64,000 nucleotides of DNA from an uncultured Eubacteriales bacterium (GTDB lineage Bacteria; Bacillota; Clostridia; Christensenellales; Aristaeellaceae). Location: contig CACYTF010000011.1 of NCBI GenBank assembly GCA_902777335.1, positions 25,644 through 89,643 of the forward strand, in the 5' to 3' direction. Positions 45,353 to 52,556 of the stretch are shown here, one piece after another. Position numbers and translations under genes: made by a program. The notes under the pieces were generated by a model. It had not been told where the DNA came from and made no database searches. It saw only the letters and a program-made list of their open reading frames with translations. How positions within the stretch are numbered: the first letter of the stretch is position 1; every line of letters begins with the position of its first letter.

Positions 45353-47067
45353 GAGGCCGCCTCCTTTCTGAACTGGGAATCGTAGATCTCCCGGTACACC
45401 GGGCAGCGTTCGAGCAGCTCCTGATGGGTGCCCTTCCCCGCCACGCGGCCGTCCTCCAGCACGAGTATCACATCGGCGTTCATGATGGAGGCCGTGCGCT
45501 GGGAGATGATGAACACCGTGGGCCGGTAGTCCAGGCCGGCGATGGCCTTGCGCAGCCGCGCGTCGGTGGCCATGTCCAGCGCCGAGGCGCTGTCGTCCAG
45601 TATCAGTATCTCCGGCCGCCGCGCCAGCGCCCGGGCGATGGTCAGCCGCTGCCGCTGGCCGCCGGACAGGTTGCCGCCGTTCTGGGCGATCCCGCCGTCC
45701 AGCCCGCCCTTGGCCTCCAGCACGTCCAGGGCCTGGGCCGTCTGCGCGGCCCGCAGCAGGTCGTCGTCGGAGGCGTCCGGGCGGCCCCACAGCAGGTTTT
45801 CCCGGATGCTGCCCTTGAACAGCGACGCCTTCTGCATCACCACGCCCACGCGCCCGCGCAGCGCGTCCTGGGGCCAGTCGCGCACGTCCACGCCACTCAC
45901 CAGCACCTGGCCGCCGGTGGCTTCGTAGAACCGGGGGATCAGCCGCGCCAGCGAGCTCTTGCCGGAGCCGGTGCCGCCGATGATGCCCACCGTCTGGCCG
46001 GGGGCCACGGCAAAGTCGATGTCCTCCAGCGCGGGGCTGGCCGCGCCGGGATAGGTCAGCGTCACGTGGCGAAATTCCACCGCGGGCGCGGCGGGGTCCG
46101 TCTCGGTGGCCATCGCGTCGGGGGATGTGATCGACGGCTTCAGCGCCAGCGCGCCGGCGATGCGCTTCCAGCTGGCCCAGGCCTTGTTGATGGTCACGGT
46201 CAGCGAGGCGAACTTCAAAAGCTCCACCAAAATCTGGCTCATGTAGTTGTACAGCGCCACCACCGCGCCGGTGGTCAGCGCCCCGGCGTTCACCCGCAGC
46301 GCCCCCTGGCGCACCAGCACGATCACCGCCGCGTTGATCAGCGCGTAGGTCACCGGATTGAGCAGCGCCGACACCCGGCCCGCCCGGCGCTGCCGGGAGG
46401 TCAGCTCCCGGTTCTTCGCCCGGAAGGCCTGGTACTGGGCGTCCTCCCGCCGGAACGCGCGGATCACCCGCACGCCGGTCAGATTCTCGCGCGTGGCGGC
46501 CAGCACGGCCTCCAGCTGGCGCTGCACGCCCTGCATCATCGGTATGTTCACCGCCATGATCGCGCACACCACCGCCGACAGCGCCGCGATCACCGCCAGG
46601 AAGATCAGCGCGCACCGCGCGTCGATGGTGAAGGCCATCACCATGGCGCCCAGCACCACAAACGGCGAGCGCAGCAGCAGCCGCAGCGCCATGTTCACGC
46701 CGGTCTGGGCCTGGTTGACGTCGCTGGTCATGCGGGTCATCATCGCCGACACGCCCATCTGGTCCACGTCCGGGAACGACAGCGCCGTCAGCCGCGCGAA
46801 CAGCGCGTGCCGCACGTCCGCCGCGAAGCCGGTGGCCGCCTTCGCGGCGAAGTACTGGGCCGTAACCGCCGCCGTCAGCCCGATCAGCCCCAGCGCGATC
46901 AAAAGGCCGCACATGCGCCACACGTGCCCCGCGCTGCCGCCCAGTATGCCCCGGTCGATGATCGACGCCACCACCAGCGGCACCAGCAGGTCAAACACCG
47001 CCTCCAGCATCTTGAACAGCGGCGCGCACACGCACTCCCGGCGGTATTTCTTCAGATACTGTAACAT
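45349..47067 (-). CDS. ABC exporter half-transporter, subunit 1 (degenerate ATPase site)
   Basis: 572 residues. Exporter membrane domain plus ATPase: Walker A GGTGSGKSS, signature LSGGQRQRL, Walker B ILILDDSASALD, where the catalytic Glu is replaced by Asp, and a switch region ISQRT in place of the usual H-loop HR. With subunit 2's nonstandard LSQGQ signature this gives one active and one degenerate ATP site, the norm for heterodimeric multidrug or lipid exporters. GGAGAGAGAGCG precedes the ATG. Confidence 0.93.
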   Translation of the reverse strand: MLQYLKKYRRECVCAPLFKMLEAVFDLLVPLVVASIIDRGILGGSAGHVWRMCGLLIALGLIGLTAAVTAQYFAAKAATGFAADVRHALFARLTALSFPDVDQMGVSAMMTRMTSDVNQAQTGVNMALRLLLRSPFVVLGAMVMAFTIDARCALIFLAVIAALSAVVCAIMAVNIPMMQGVQRQLEAVLAATRENLTGVRVIRAFRREDAQYQAFRAKNRELTSRQRRAGRVSALLNPVTYALINAAVIVLVRQGALRVNAGALTTGAVVALYNYMSQILVELLKFASLTVTINKAWASWKRIAGALALKPSITSPDAMATETDPAAPAVEFRHVTLTYPGAASPALEDIDFAVAPGQTVGIIGGTGSGKSSLARLIPRFYEATGGQVLVSGVDVRDWPQDALRGRVGVVMQKASLFKGSIRENLLWGRPDASDDDLLRAAQTAQALDVLEAKGGLDGGIAQNGGNLSGGQRQRLTIARALARRPEILILDDSASALDMATDARLRKAIAGLDYRPTVFIISQRTASIMNADVILVLEDGRVAGKGTHQELLERCPVYREIYDSQFRKEAAS

Positions 47068-47096
47068 CGCTCTCTCTCCTTGTGGGGGATGCGTTT

Positions 47097-47125
47097 ATTG
47101 TAGACCATTTCCCAGGCAACTGCAA
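47097..47125 (-). promoter_or_regulatory. Promoter of the ABC exporter operon
   Basis: Minus strand TTGCAG, 17 bp, TACAAT, about 30 bp before the start codon. Confidence 0.65.
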
Positions 47126-47150
47126 GCACGGATGTGTGAAGGAACATCCT

Positions 47151-47211
47151 CCAAAATCAAGGGGACGGTTCTCTGTGTCATTGACACAGAGAACCGTCCC
47201 CTTGATTTTGG
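47151..47211. repeat. 61-bp perfect palindrome (REP-like)
   Basis: Two 30-bp arms, exact reverse complements, around a single T at 47181. The outer part is CCAAAATCAAGGGGACGGTT and the inner part ends CTCTGTGTCA. It sits between divergent promoters at 47097-47125 and 47235-47264. The GGGGACGGTTCT core is shared with 26207-26316 and, in part, 54478-54490. Confidence 0.95.
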
Positions 47212-47234
47212 TCGCCCGTTTCCAGATATTACCT

Positions 47235-47264
47235 TTGCAATCCATCCGGCGGATGTGTGATAAT
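47235..47264 (+). promoter_or_regulatory. Possible promoter of the DUF3810-like gene
   Basis: TTGCAA, 18 bp, GATAAT, followed by a 50-bp leader. Confidence 0.5.
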
Positions 47265-47316
47265 ATCCGTGAAGCGTATATTTCTTTTACACACCTTCCT
47301 GGGAAGGAGAACGCCC

Positions 47317-48294
47317 ATGAAAAAGCGCCGGGGATGGGTTTTGCTGCCGGGGATCACCGTGCTGTACGCGCTGCTGTGCGCCGTCAGCCCGGGGTTTGCC
47401 CGCCGGGCGCTGAACGGCCTGTCCCTGCCCGCGATGGCGGCGCTGCACCGGTGGACCGCCCGCGCGCCGTTTCCCGTCGCGGAGCTCATGGCCGCGGGCC
47501 TGGCCTCGGCGGCGGCCTGCGCGCTCGTCGAGGCGCTGGCGCGGGCCATGGCCGGGCGAAACGCAATGCCGTTCAAGCGCTGGGCGGCGGGCGTGCTCCG
47601 GGTATCGCTGGCGCTCGCCTGCGCGCTGACGCTGCTGTGGGCCCCCGCCCGGGCGCTGCCCTTCGAGGCCCCGCCCGTGCCAAACGCCGAACAGCTGGAG
47701 GCGCTTTGCGACGCGCTGGTGACGTTGCTGAACGCCTCGCCGCTGCGCTTTGACAGCGCGGAGGCCGCGCTGGCCGCCGCGCCGGAGGTCGCGGGCCTGC
47801 CGGGGGCAACGGTGAAAGCCGCGCGCTGGCCGGAATGGATGCGCGCCCTGCGCGTCTCCGGCCTGTTCGTGCCGCTGACCGGCGAGGCCGTCGCCGACCC
47901 CGGCGCGCCCGCGCCGCTGGTTCCCTTCACCGCCGTGCACGAGCTGATGCACCTGCGCGGCATCGCCGACGAGGGCGCGGCCAACATCGAGGCGTGGCGG
48001 CGCTGCACGGAGGTCGATGGCCCCTTTGCCGACTCCGCCCGGCTGTGGGCGCTGCGCTACGCCCTGGGCATGCTGGGCCAGGCCGACGCCCCCGCGCGAT
48101 TGCGCGTCTATGAAAAGATGAAAGACCCGCTCCGGCAGGTCTTTCACGCTGTCCACGGCGAGGCCAGTTCCGCGCCTGCCCCCGCCCCGCTGCCCGGTCT
48201 CGTGCTCACCCGGGGCGACTATGGGGCGATGGTGGGGGCACTATGCATAAAGAGTGTGGAGTGTGGAGAGTGGAGTGTGGAGTGTAAAGAGTGA
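47317..48294 (+). CDS. DUF3810-like membrane protein with HELMH zinc-site motif
   Basis: 325 residues. Three membrane segments (about 7-25, 48-72, 92-112) are followed by an extracytoplasmic part with FTAVHELMHLRGIADEGAAN near 207-226, a zincin-type HExxH. This matches DUF3810-type proteins, which lack experimental roles. Codon start supported by GGGAAGGAGAACGCCC. The last dozen codons are written in GAGTGTG heptamers, giving the tail SVECGEWSVECKE, so the original C-terminus has probably been replaced or extended. Confidence 0.8.
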   Translation: MKKRRGWVLLPGITVLYALLCAVSPGFARRALNGLSLPAMAALHRWTARAPFPVAELMAAGLASAAACALVEALARAMAGRNAMPFKRWAAGVLRVSLALACALTLLWAPARALPFEAPPVPNAEQLEALCDALVTLLNASPLRFDSAEAALAAAPEVAGLPGATVKAARWPEWMRALRVSGLFVPLTGEAVADPGAPAPLVPFTAVHELMHLRGIADEGAANIEAWRRCTEVDGPFADSARLWALRYALGMLGQADAPARLRVYEKMKDPLRQVFHAVHGEASSAPAPAPLPGLVLTRGDYGAMVGALCIKSVECGEWSVECKE

Positions 48295-48307
48295 AGAGTG
48301 GAGAGTG
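48252..48307. repeat. Eight GAGTGTG-type heptamers overlapping a gene end
   Basis: Units GAGTGTG x2, GAGAGTG, GAGTGTG, GAGTGTA, AAGAGTG x2, GAGAGTG. The first six units are in the DUF3810 reading frame region, which stops at 48294. Confidence 0.9.
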
Positions 48308-48347
48308 GAGTTTTGGTTGAAATCCTTCGGATTTCTTTGATTGAGAG

Positions 48348-48543
48348 GGAACGGATTGCCATGTTGGGGCTGTCTCAAAGCACATAAGTCTGCAAGCGTG
48401 TTCATGTTGTAGGGGCGGCGATGCGCCGCTCGCCGGGAAGTACGATGCGTTTCGTACCCGGGCGGGCGGCCATTGGCCGCCCCTACACATGCTTCACGCA
48501 TGCAACACGCATTTTAGACCGCCCCAACGTGGCAATCCGTTCC
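48348..48543. repeat. 196-bp nested inverted-repeat element
   Basis: Outer arms of 23 bp (48348-48370 and 48521-48543, beginning GGAACGGATTGCC) with a single C/T mismatch. Inside are arms GTAGGGGCGGC and GCCGCCCCTAC (48410-48486) and a central GTACGA/TCGTAC stem. No coding capacity. It has the form of a non-autonomous, MITE-like element; no target duplication was confirmed. It fills the 308-bp gap between the DUF3810 and FeoB-partner genes. Confidence 0.75.
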
Positions 48544-48583
48544 CCCTTGAAACCAACAAATCCCGTCAGGGATTTGCACCTCC

Positions 48584-48611
48584 ATTCCTCATTCATAATT
48601 CCTCATTCCTC
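48584..48611. repeat. Four ATTCCTC-type heptamers
   Basis: ATTCCTC, ATTCATA, ATTCCTC, ATTCCTC. Two units lie inside the last codons of the FeoB-partner gene, including its stop. Confidence 0.85.
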
Positions 48612-48752
48612 ATTTCGCTCTTTGCACTGCCTCGCGCACCCCTCGCACCCACACCCGCAGCCGCCTGTCTTGCGGGTGCGCAGGACGCGGCGCAGGGCGA
48701 GGGCCACGGCGGCGGCCAGGGCGGCGAGTATCGCGATATCCCATCCGTTCAC
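48603..48752 (-). CDS. FeoB-associated Cys-rich membrane protein
   Basis: 49 residues from a GTG start at 48752: one membrane helix (MNGWDIAILAALAAAVALAL), then RRVLRTRKTGG and a cysteine cluster CGCGCEGCARQC, exactly the layout of the small FeoB-associated family found downstream of feoB. AGGAGG, which overlaps the feoB stop, lies 10 bp upstream. The gap to feoB is 6 bp. An ATG 9 bp upstream is in another frame. The cysteines may bind iron during uptake (inference). The tail ERNEE is written in heptamer repeat. Confidence 0.9.
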   Translation of the reverse strand: MNGWDIAILAALAAAVALALRRVLRTRKTGGCGCGCEGCARQCKERNEE

Positions 48753-48758
48753 GGTTCG

Positions 48759-51095
48759 TCATCCTCCTATCATGCCGATCAGGCGCACGGCCAGGGCGGC
48801 CGCCCACGCGATGGCGCACTGCCACAGCACCACCGCCAGCGCCCAGCGGCGGCCCAGCTCCCGGCGTATGGCGGCCACGGCGGCCACGCAGGGCGTGTAC
48901 AGCAGGCTGAACACCAGCAGCGACGCGGCGCTCAGCGCGGTCATGGCGCCGGCGACGCCGTCCACGTACAGCACCTCCAGCACCGACACCACGCTCTCCT
49001 TGGCCATGAAGCCCGTGATCAGCGCGGTGCAGATGCGCCAGTCGCCCAGGCCCAGGGGCTTGAACAGCGGCACCAGCACGCCGGCGACGGCGGCCAGTAT
49101 GCTCTGGCCGGAGTGCTCCACTAAGTTGAAGTGGGTGTCGAAGCTCTTCAGCACCCACACCACGATGCTTGCGATCAGTATCACCGAGAAGGCGCGCTGC
49201 AAAAAGTCCCGGGCCTTCTCCCACAGCAGCTGTCCCACGCTGCGGGGGCTGGGCAGGCGGTAGTTGGGCAGCTCCATCACAAACGGCACGGCCTCGCCCC
49301 GAAACAGCGTGCTCTTGAACAGCACTGCCGCCAGTATGCCCATCACGATGCCCAGCGCATACAGCTCGGTCATCACAAGGCCGCCCCGGCCCGGGAAGAA
49401 GGCCTGTACGAAGAAGGCGTAGATGGGCAGCTTGGCCGTGCAGCTCATGAACGGCGTGAGCAGTATGGTCATCTTGCGGTCGCGCTCGCTGGGCAGCGTG
49501 CGGGTGGACATCACCGCGGGCACCGTGCAGCCGAAGCCGATCAGCATCGGCACGATGCTGCGCCCGGACAGGCCGATCTTGCGCAGCAGCTTGTCCATGA
49601 AGAAGGCCACCCGGGCGATGTAGCCGCTGTCCTCCAGCAGCGACAGGAACAAAAACAGCGTGACGATGATGGGCAAAAAGCTGAGCACGCTGCCCACGCC
49701 CTCGAATATGCCGTCGATGATCAGCCCGTGCAGCACCGCGTTCACGCCGGCGGTCGACAGCGCCCGGTCCACCAGGCCGGTCAGCGCCTCCACGCCCAGC
49801 GCCACCAGGTCCTGCAGCCACTTGCCGATCACGTTGAAGGTCAGGAAGAACACCAGCGCCATGATGCCGATGAACACCGGCAGCGCCGTGAAGCGGCCCG
49901 TCAGCACCCGGTCGATGCGCTGGCTGCGCAGGTGCTCTTTGGTCTCCCGGGGCTTGATCACGCAGCGGTCGCACACGCGCCGGATGAACGAGAAGCGCAT
50001 GTCCGCGATGGCGGCGCTGCGGTCCAGCCCGCGCTCCTTCTCCATCTGAAGCACGATGTGCTCCAGCGTCTCCCGCTCGTTCTGGTCCAGCTGCAGCTTT
50101 TCGAGGATCAGCCCGTCGCCCTCGATGATCTTCGACGCGGCAAAGCGCACCGGCAGCCCCGCCCGGACAGCGTGGTCCTCGATCAGGTGCACCACCGCGT
50201 GCAGGCACCGGTGCACCGCGCCGCCGTGCTCGCCGGAATCGCAGAAGTCCTGGCGCAGCGGCTTTTCCTGGAAGTAGGCGATGTGCATGGCGTGCTTCAC
50301 CAGCTCGTCCACGCCCTGGTTCTTCGCCGCCGAGATCGGCACCACCGGCACGCCCAGCGCCGCCTCCATGCCGTTGATGTCCACGCTGCCGCCGTTGCCG
50401 GACATCTCGTCCATCATGTTCAGCGCCACCACCGTGGGGATGCCCATCTCCAGGATCTGCATGGTCAGGTACAGGTTGCGCTCGATGTTGGTGGCGTCCA
50501 CGATATTGATGATGGCCTTGGGCTTCTCGTTGAGCACGAAGTCCCGCGACACCAGCTCCTCGCTGGAGTAGGGCGACATGGAGTAGATGCCCGGCAGGTC
50601 GGTGATCGACGTGTTCGCCTGGCCGCGGATCGCGCCGTCCTTGCGGTCCACCGTCACGCCCGGGAAGTTGCCCACGTGCTGGTTGGAGCCGGTCAGCTGG
50701 TTGAACAGCGTGGTCTTGCCGCTGTTCTGGTTGCCCACCAGCGCGAAGGTCAGCTTCGCGCCCTCCGGCAGCGGGTTGCCGCTGCCCCGGGCGTGGTACT
50801 TGCCGTCCTCGCCCAGGCCCAGGTGGGGCTCCTCGCGGCCCCGGTCCGGCGCGGCGCGCTCGGTCAGGCGCTCGATGCGCGTGGCCTCAATCTTCTGGGC
50901 GTCCGCCAGCCGAAGCGTCAGCTCGTAGCCGTGGATGCGCAGCTCCATCGGGTCGCCCATCGGCGCCAGCTTCACCAGCGTGACCTCCGCGCCCGGAATC
51001 ACGCCCATGTCCAAAAAGTGCTGCCGCAGCGCGCCCTCGCCGCCCACGGCATCGATGCGGGCGCTCTGCCCGACCTTCAAATCCCTGAGGGTCAT
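48759..51095 (-). CDS. feoB: FeoA-FeoB fusion, ferrous iron transporter
   Basis: 778 residues. Residues 1-75 are a FeoA SH3-like domain (MTLRDLKVGQSARIDAVGGE, DMGVIPGAEVTLVKLAPMGD), followed by FeoB. The G-domain has GNQNSGKTT, the G2/switch HVGNFPGVTVDRKDG, DLPGIYSM and NMMDE. Membrane part with gating motifs: MLIGFGCTVPAVMSTRTL and TPCVAAVAAIRRELG. Imports Fe2+ across the cytoplasmic membrane. FeoA fusion is common in Clostridia. Promoter and probable operator lie at 51182-51228. Confidence 0.96.
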   Translation of the reverse strand: MTLRDLKVGQSARIDAVGGEGALRQHFLDMGVIPGAEVTLVKLAPMGDPMELRIHGYELTLRLADAQKIEATRIERLTERAAPDRGREEPHLGLGEDGKYHARGSGNPLPEGAKLTFALVGNQNSGKTTLFNQLTGSNQHVGNFPGVTVDRKDGAIRGQANTSITDLPGIYSMSPYSSEELVSRDFVLNEKPKAIINIVDATNIERNLYLTMQILEMGIPTVVALNMMDEMSGNGGSVDINGMEAALGVPVVPISAAKNQGVDELVKHAMHIAYFQEKPLRQDFCDSGEHGGAVHRCLHAVVHLIEDHAVRAGLPVRFAASKIIEGDGLILEKLQLDQNERETLEHIVLQMEKERGLDRSAAIADMRFSFIRRVCDRCVIKPRETKEHLRSQRIDRVLTGRFTALPVFIGIMALVFFLTFNVIGKWLQDLVALGVEALTGLVDRALSTAGVNAVLHGLIIDGIFEGVGSVLSFLPIIVTLFLFLSLLEDSGYIARVAFFMDKLLRKIGLSGRSIVPMLIGFGCTVPAVMSTRTLPSERDRKMTILLTPFMSCTAKLPIYAFFVQAFFPGRGGLVMTELYALGIVMGILAAVLFKSTLFRGEAVPFVMELPNYRLPSPRSVGQLLWEKARDFLQRAFSVILIASIVVWVLKSFDTHFNLVEHSGQSILAAVAGVLVPLFKPLGLGDWRICTALITGFMAKESVVSVLEVLYVDGVAGAMTALSAASLLVFSLLYTPCVAAVAAIRRELGRRWALAVVLWQCAIAWAAALAVRLIGMIGG

Positions 51096-51181
51096 ATGCC
51101 GTCATCCCCCGTTCATGCGCTTCCGACTTCCCGACGGACACTATCTATTCCGCCGGAGGGTCCTTCATACCGTTTGAAGTT

Positions 51182-51228
51182 AGTATAACATAACCACTGT
51201 GTATTGTCAAGTTAATTGTAATTAACTT
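51182..51228 (-). promoter_or_regulatory. feoAB promoter with an overlapping 20-bp palindrome
   Basis: Minus strand TTGACA (51210-51205), 17 bp, TATACT (51187-51182). AAGTTAATT (51209-51217) and AATTAACTT (51220-51228) are perfect 9-bp arms with a 2-nt centre, overlapping the edge of the -35. This is the expected position and form of an iron-responsive repressor site (DtxR/IdeR or Fur type); the protein is not in the window. Confidence 0.8.
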
Positions 51229-51233
51229 GTAGA

Positions 51234-51279
51234 CATGAGAAAACGACCGCTTTCCATCAAAAGCAGTCGTTTTCTCATG
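51234..51279. terminator. Terminator between feoAB promoter and the YkuD gene
   Basis: CATGAGAAAACGAC and GTCGTTTTCTCATG form a perfect 14-bp stem. Inside, GCTTT pairs with AAAGC beyond one mismatch. A- and T-tracts on both sides make it usable in either direction. It ends the YkuD transcript 10 bp after its stop. Confidence 0.85.
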
Positions 51280-51289
51280 ACCATCCCAT

Positions 51290-52387
51290 TTACTTGTCCA
51301 GTATCACGATCTTCACGCCGGTCCTGGCCCACTGGATGATCTTCTTCATCACGTGCTCGGGCACGGCCACGCAGCCGGCGGTGTACTTGGTGCTGCCGGT
51401 GCAATGCAGGAAGATGCAGCTGCCCTTGTGGGCCTCGCCCGCGGCGTTGTAGTCGATGAACATGCAGTAGTTGTACACGCCCTTGTATTCGATCAGGTAC
51501 TCGTCGGCGGAGGTGTGCTTCCGGTCGGTCACCCGCTCGTCGATGAACTGATTGTAGTAGCCGCTGTCGGACGCGCCGCACCAGTAGTGGTAGGGCGTGA
51601 GCTTGGTGTAGGGCATCGCCGCGCCGGGGTCGTCCAGTATGCCGAAGGGCGTGGTCAGGTTGTAGACGCCCAGCGGGGTCTTCTTGTCGCCCTCCACGGT
51701 CTTGCCCACGCCGTTCTTGCCCACGTAGGCGTCGCATTCGTACAGCTGCTGCCACGCGCCGTTGCGCTTTTCGTGGATGGAAAGCGCGGCGTCGCTGCCG
51801 CCCTTGTAGCGCACCAGCACCACCTGGGCGGTGTCCTCCGGCAGGTCCAGCCCGCCGGGCAGGCTGCCGTCGTCGGCCTGCGCCGCCTTGCCGGTCACGG
51901 TCACCGGTATCTTCGCGATCTGCTCGCCCAGCTTCACGCCCAGCAGGGTCTCCCCCGCCGCCAGGCCCGTCACGACGCCCGCGCCGTCGACGGAGGCAAT
52001 GGCCTCATCCTTCATCCTGTACACCTCCACGCCCCCGCGGGGCAGTTCATAGCGCTCGCCCGCCGCCAGCCGAATCTGCGCCGGCAGCACCAGCACGCCG
52101 CACTTGGCCACCGCACCGCCCGCCTTCGCGCCCAGTATGGCCACGCCGGGCTTCACGGCGGTCACGGTGTTGCCGTGGGTGGCCAGCACCTCCGGGTTCG
52201 AGCTTCCCCAGGTCAGATCCGACAGCTTCAGGCCGACGAGGCCCGGCTTCAGCGTGACGGTCCGGCCCTCCGTGAGCATGCCGGCCTTGATCGGAAAGAG
52301 TATGGCCGTTCCCTCGGCCAGAGCGCCGGCGGCCATGGGCAGCAGCGCCACGGCCAGCAGCGCGCAGATGATCCTTTTGATACGCAT
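51290..52387 (-). CDS. Secreted L,D-transpeptidase (YkuD domain)
   Basis: 365 residues. Signal peptide MRIKRIICALLAVALLPMAAGALAEG. Residues 30-180 are two or more bacterial Ig-like (BIG_2) repeats (DLTWGSSNPEVLATHGNTVT, KDEAIASVDGAGVVTGLAAG). The YkuD domain covers about 200-365, with KKTPLGVYNLTTPFG and the catalytic FLHCTGSTKYTAGCVAV, whose final Cys is the nucleophile. It would form 3-3 crosslinks or attach proteins to peptidoglycan. ATG 52387 begins the signal peptide. Confidence 0.92.
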   Translation of the reverse strand: MRIKRIICALLAVALLPMAAGALAEGTAILFPIKAGMLTEGRTVTLKPGLVGLKLSDLTWGSSNPEVLATHGNTVTAVKPGVAILGAKAGGAVAKCGVLVLPAQIRLAAGERYELPRGGVEVYRMKDEAIASVDGAGVVTGLAAGETLLGVKLGEQIAKIPVTVTGKAAQADDGSLPGGLDLPEDTAQVVLVRYKGGSDAALSIHEKRNGAWQQLYECDAYVGKNGVGKTVEGDKKTPLGVYNLTTPFGILDDPGAAMPYTKLTPYHYWCGASDSGYYNQFIDERVTDRKHTSADEYLIEYKGVYNYCMFIDYNAAGEAHKGSCIFLHCTGSTKYTAGCVAVPEHVMKKIIQWARTGVKIVILDK

Positions 52388-52488
52388 ATGAATCCCTCCC
52401 TGATTATCCATATGCATACTATCACACAATCATGACAGGGCTGTAACCACAGCCGCTCAAAATGTTGCCCTTTGCTGGACAAAGCCGA

Positions 52489-52516
52489 TTGACAATCCCG
52501 CGGGGGCTGTTATAAT
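52489..52516 (+). promoter_or_regulatory. Promoter of the MATE efflux gene
   Basis: TTGACA, 16 bp, TATAAT, 40 bp before the start codon. Confidence 0.8.
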
Positions 52517-52556
52517 GAAACCAACAAACGTCAATATTCGGCAAAGGGGAATACCG

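Noticed and set aside
47151..47211. Simple terminator
   Set aside because: There is no T-run on either side, it lies upstream of both flanking genes, and the core recurs at other loci.
48421..51188. Plus-strand frames opposite feoAB, the longest 685 codons
   Set aside because: Antisense shadows with repetitive His/Arg/Gln composition; feoAB on the other strand is complete and recognisable.
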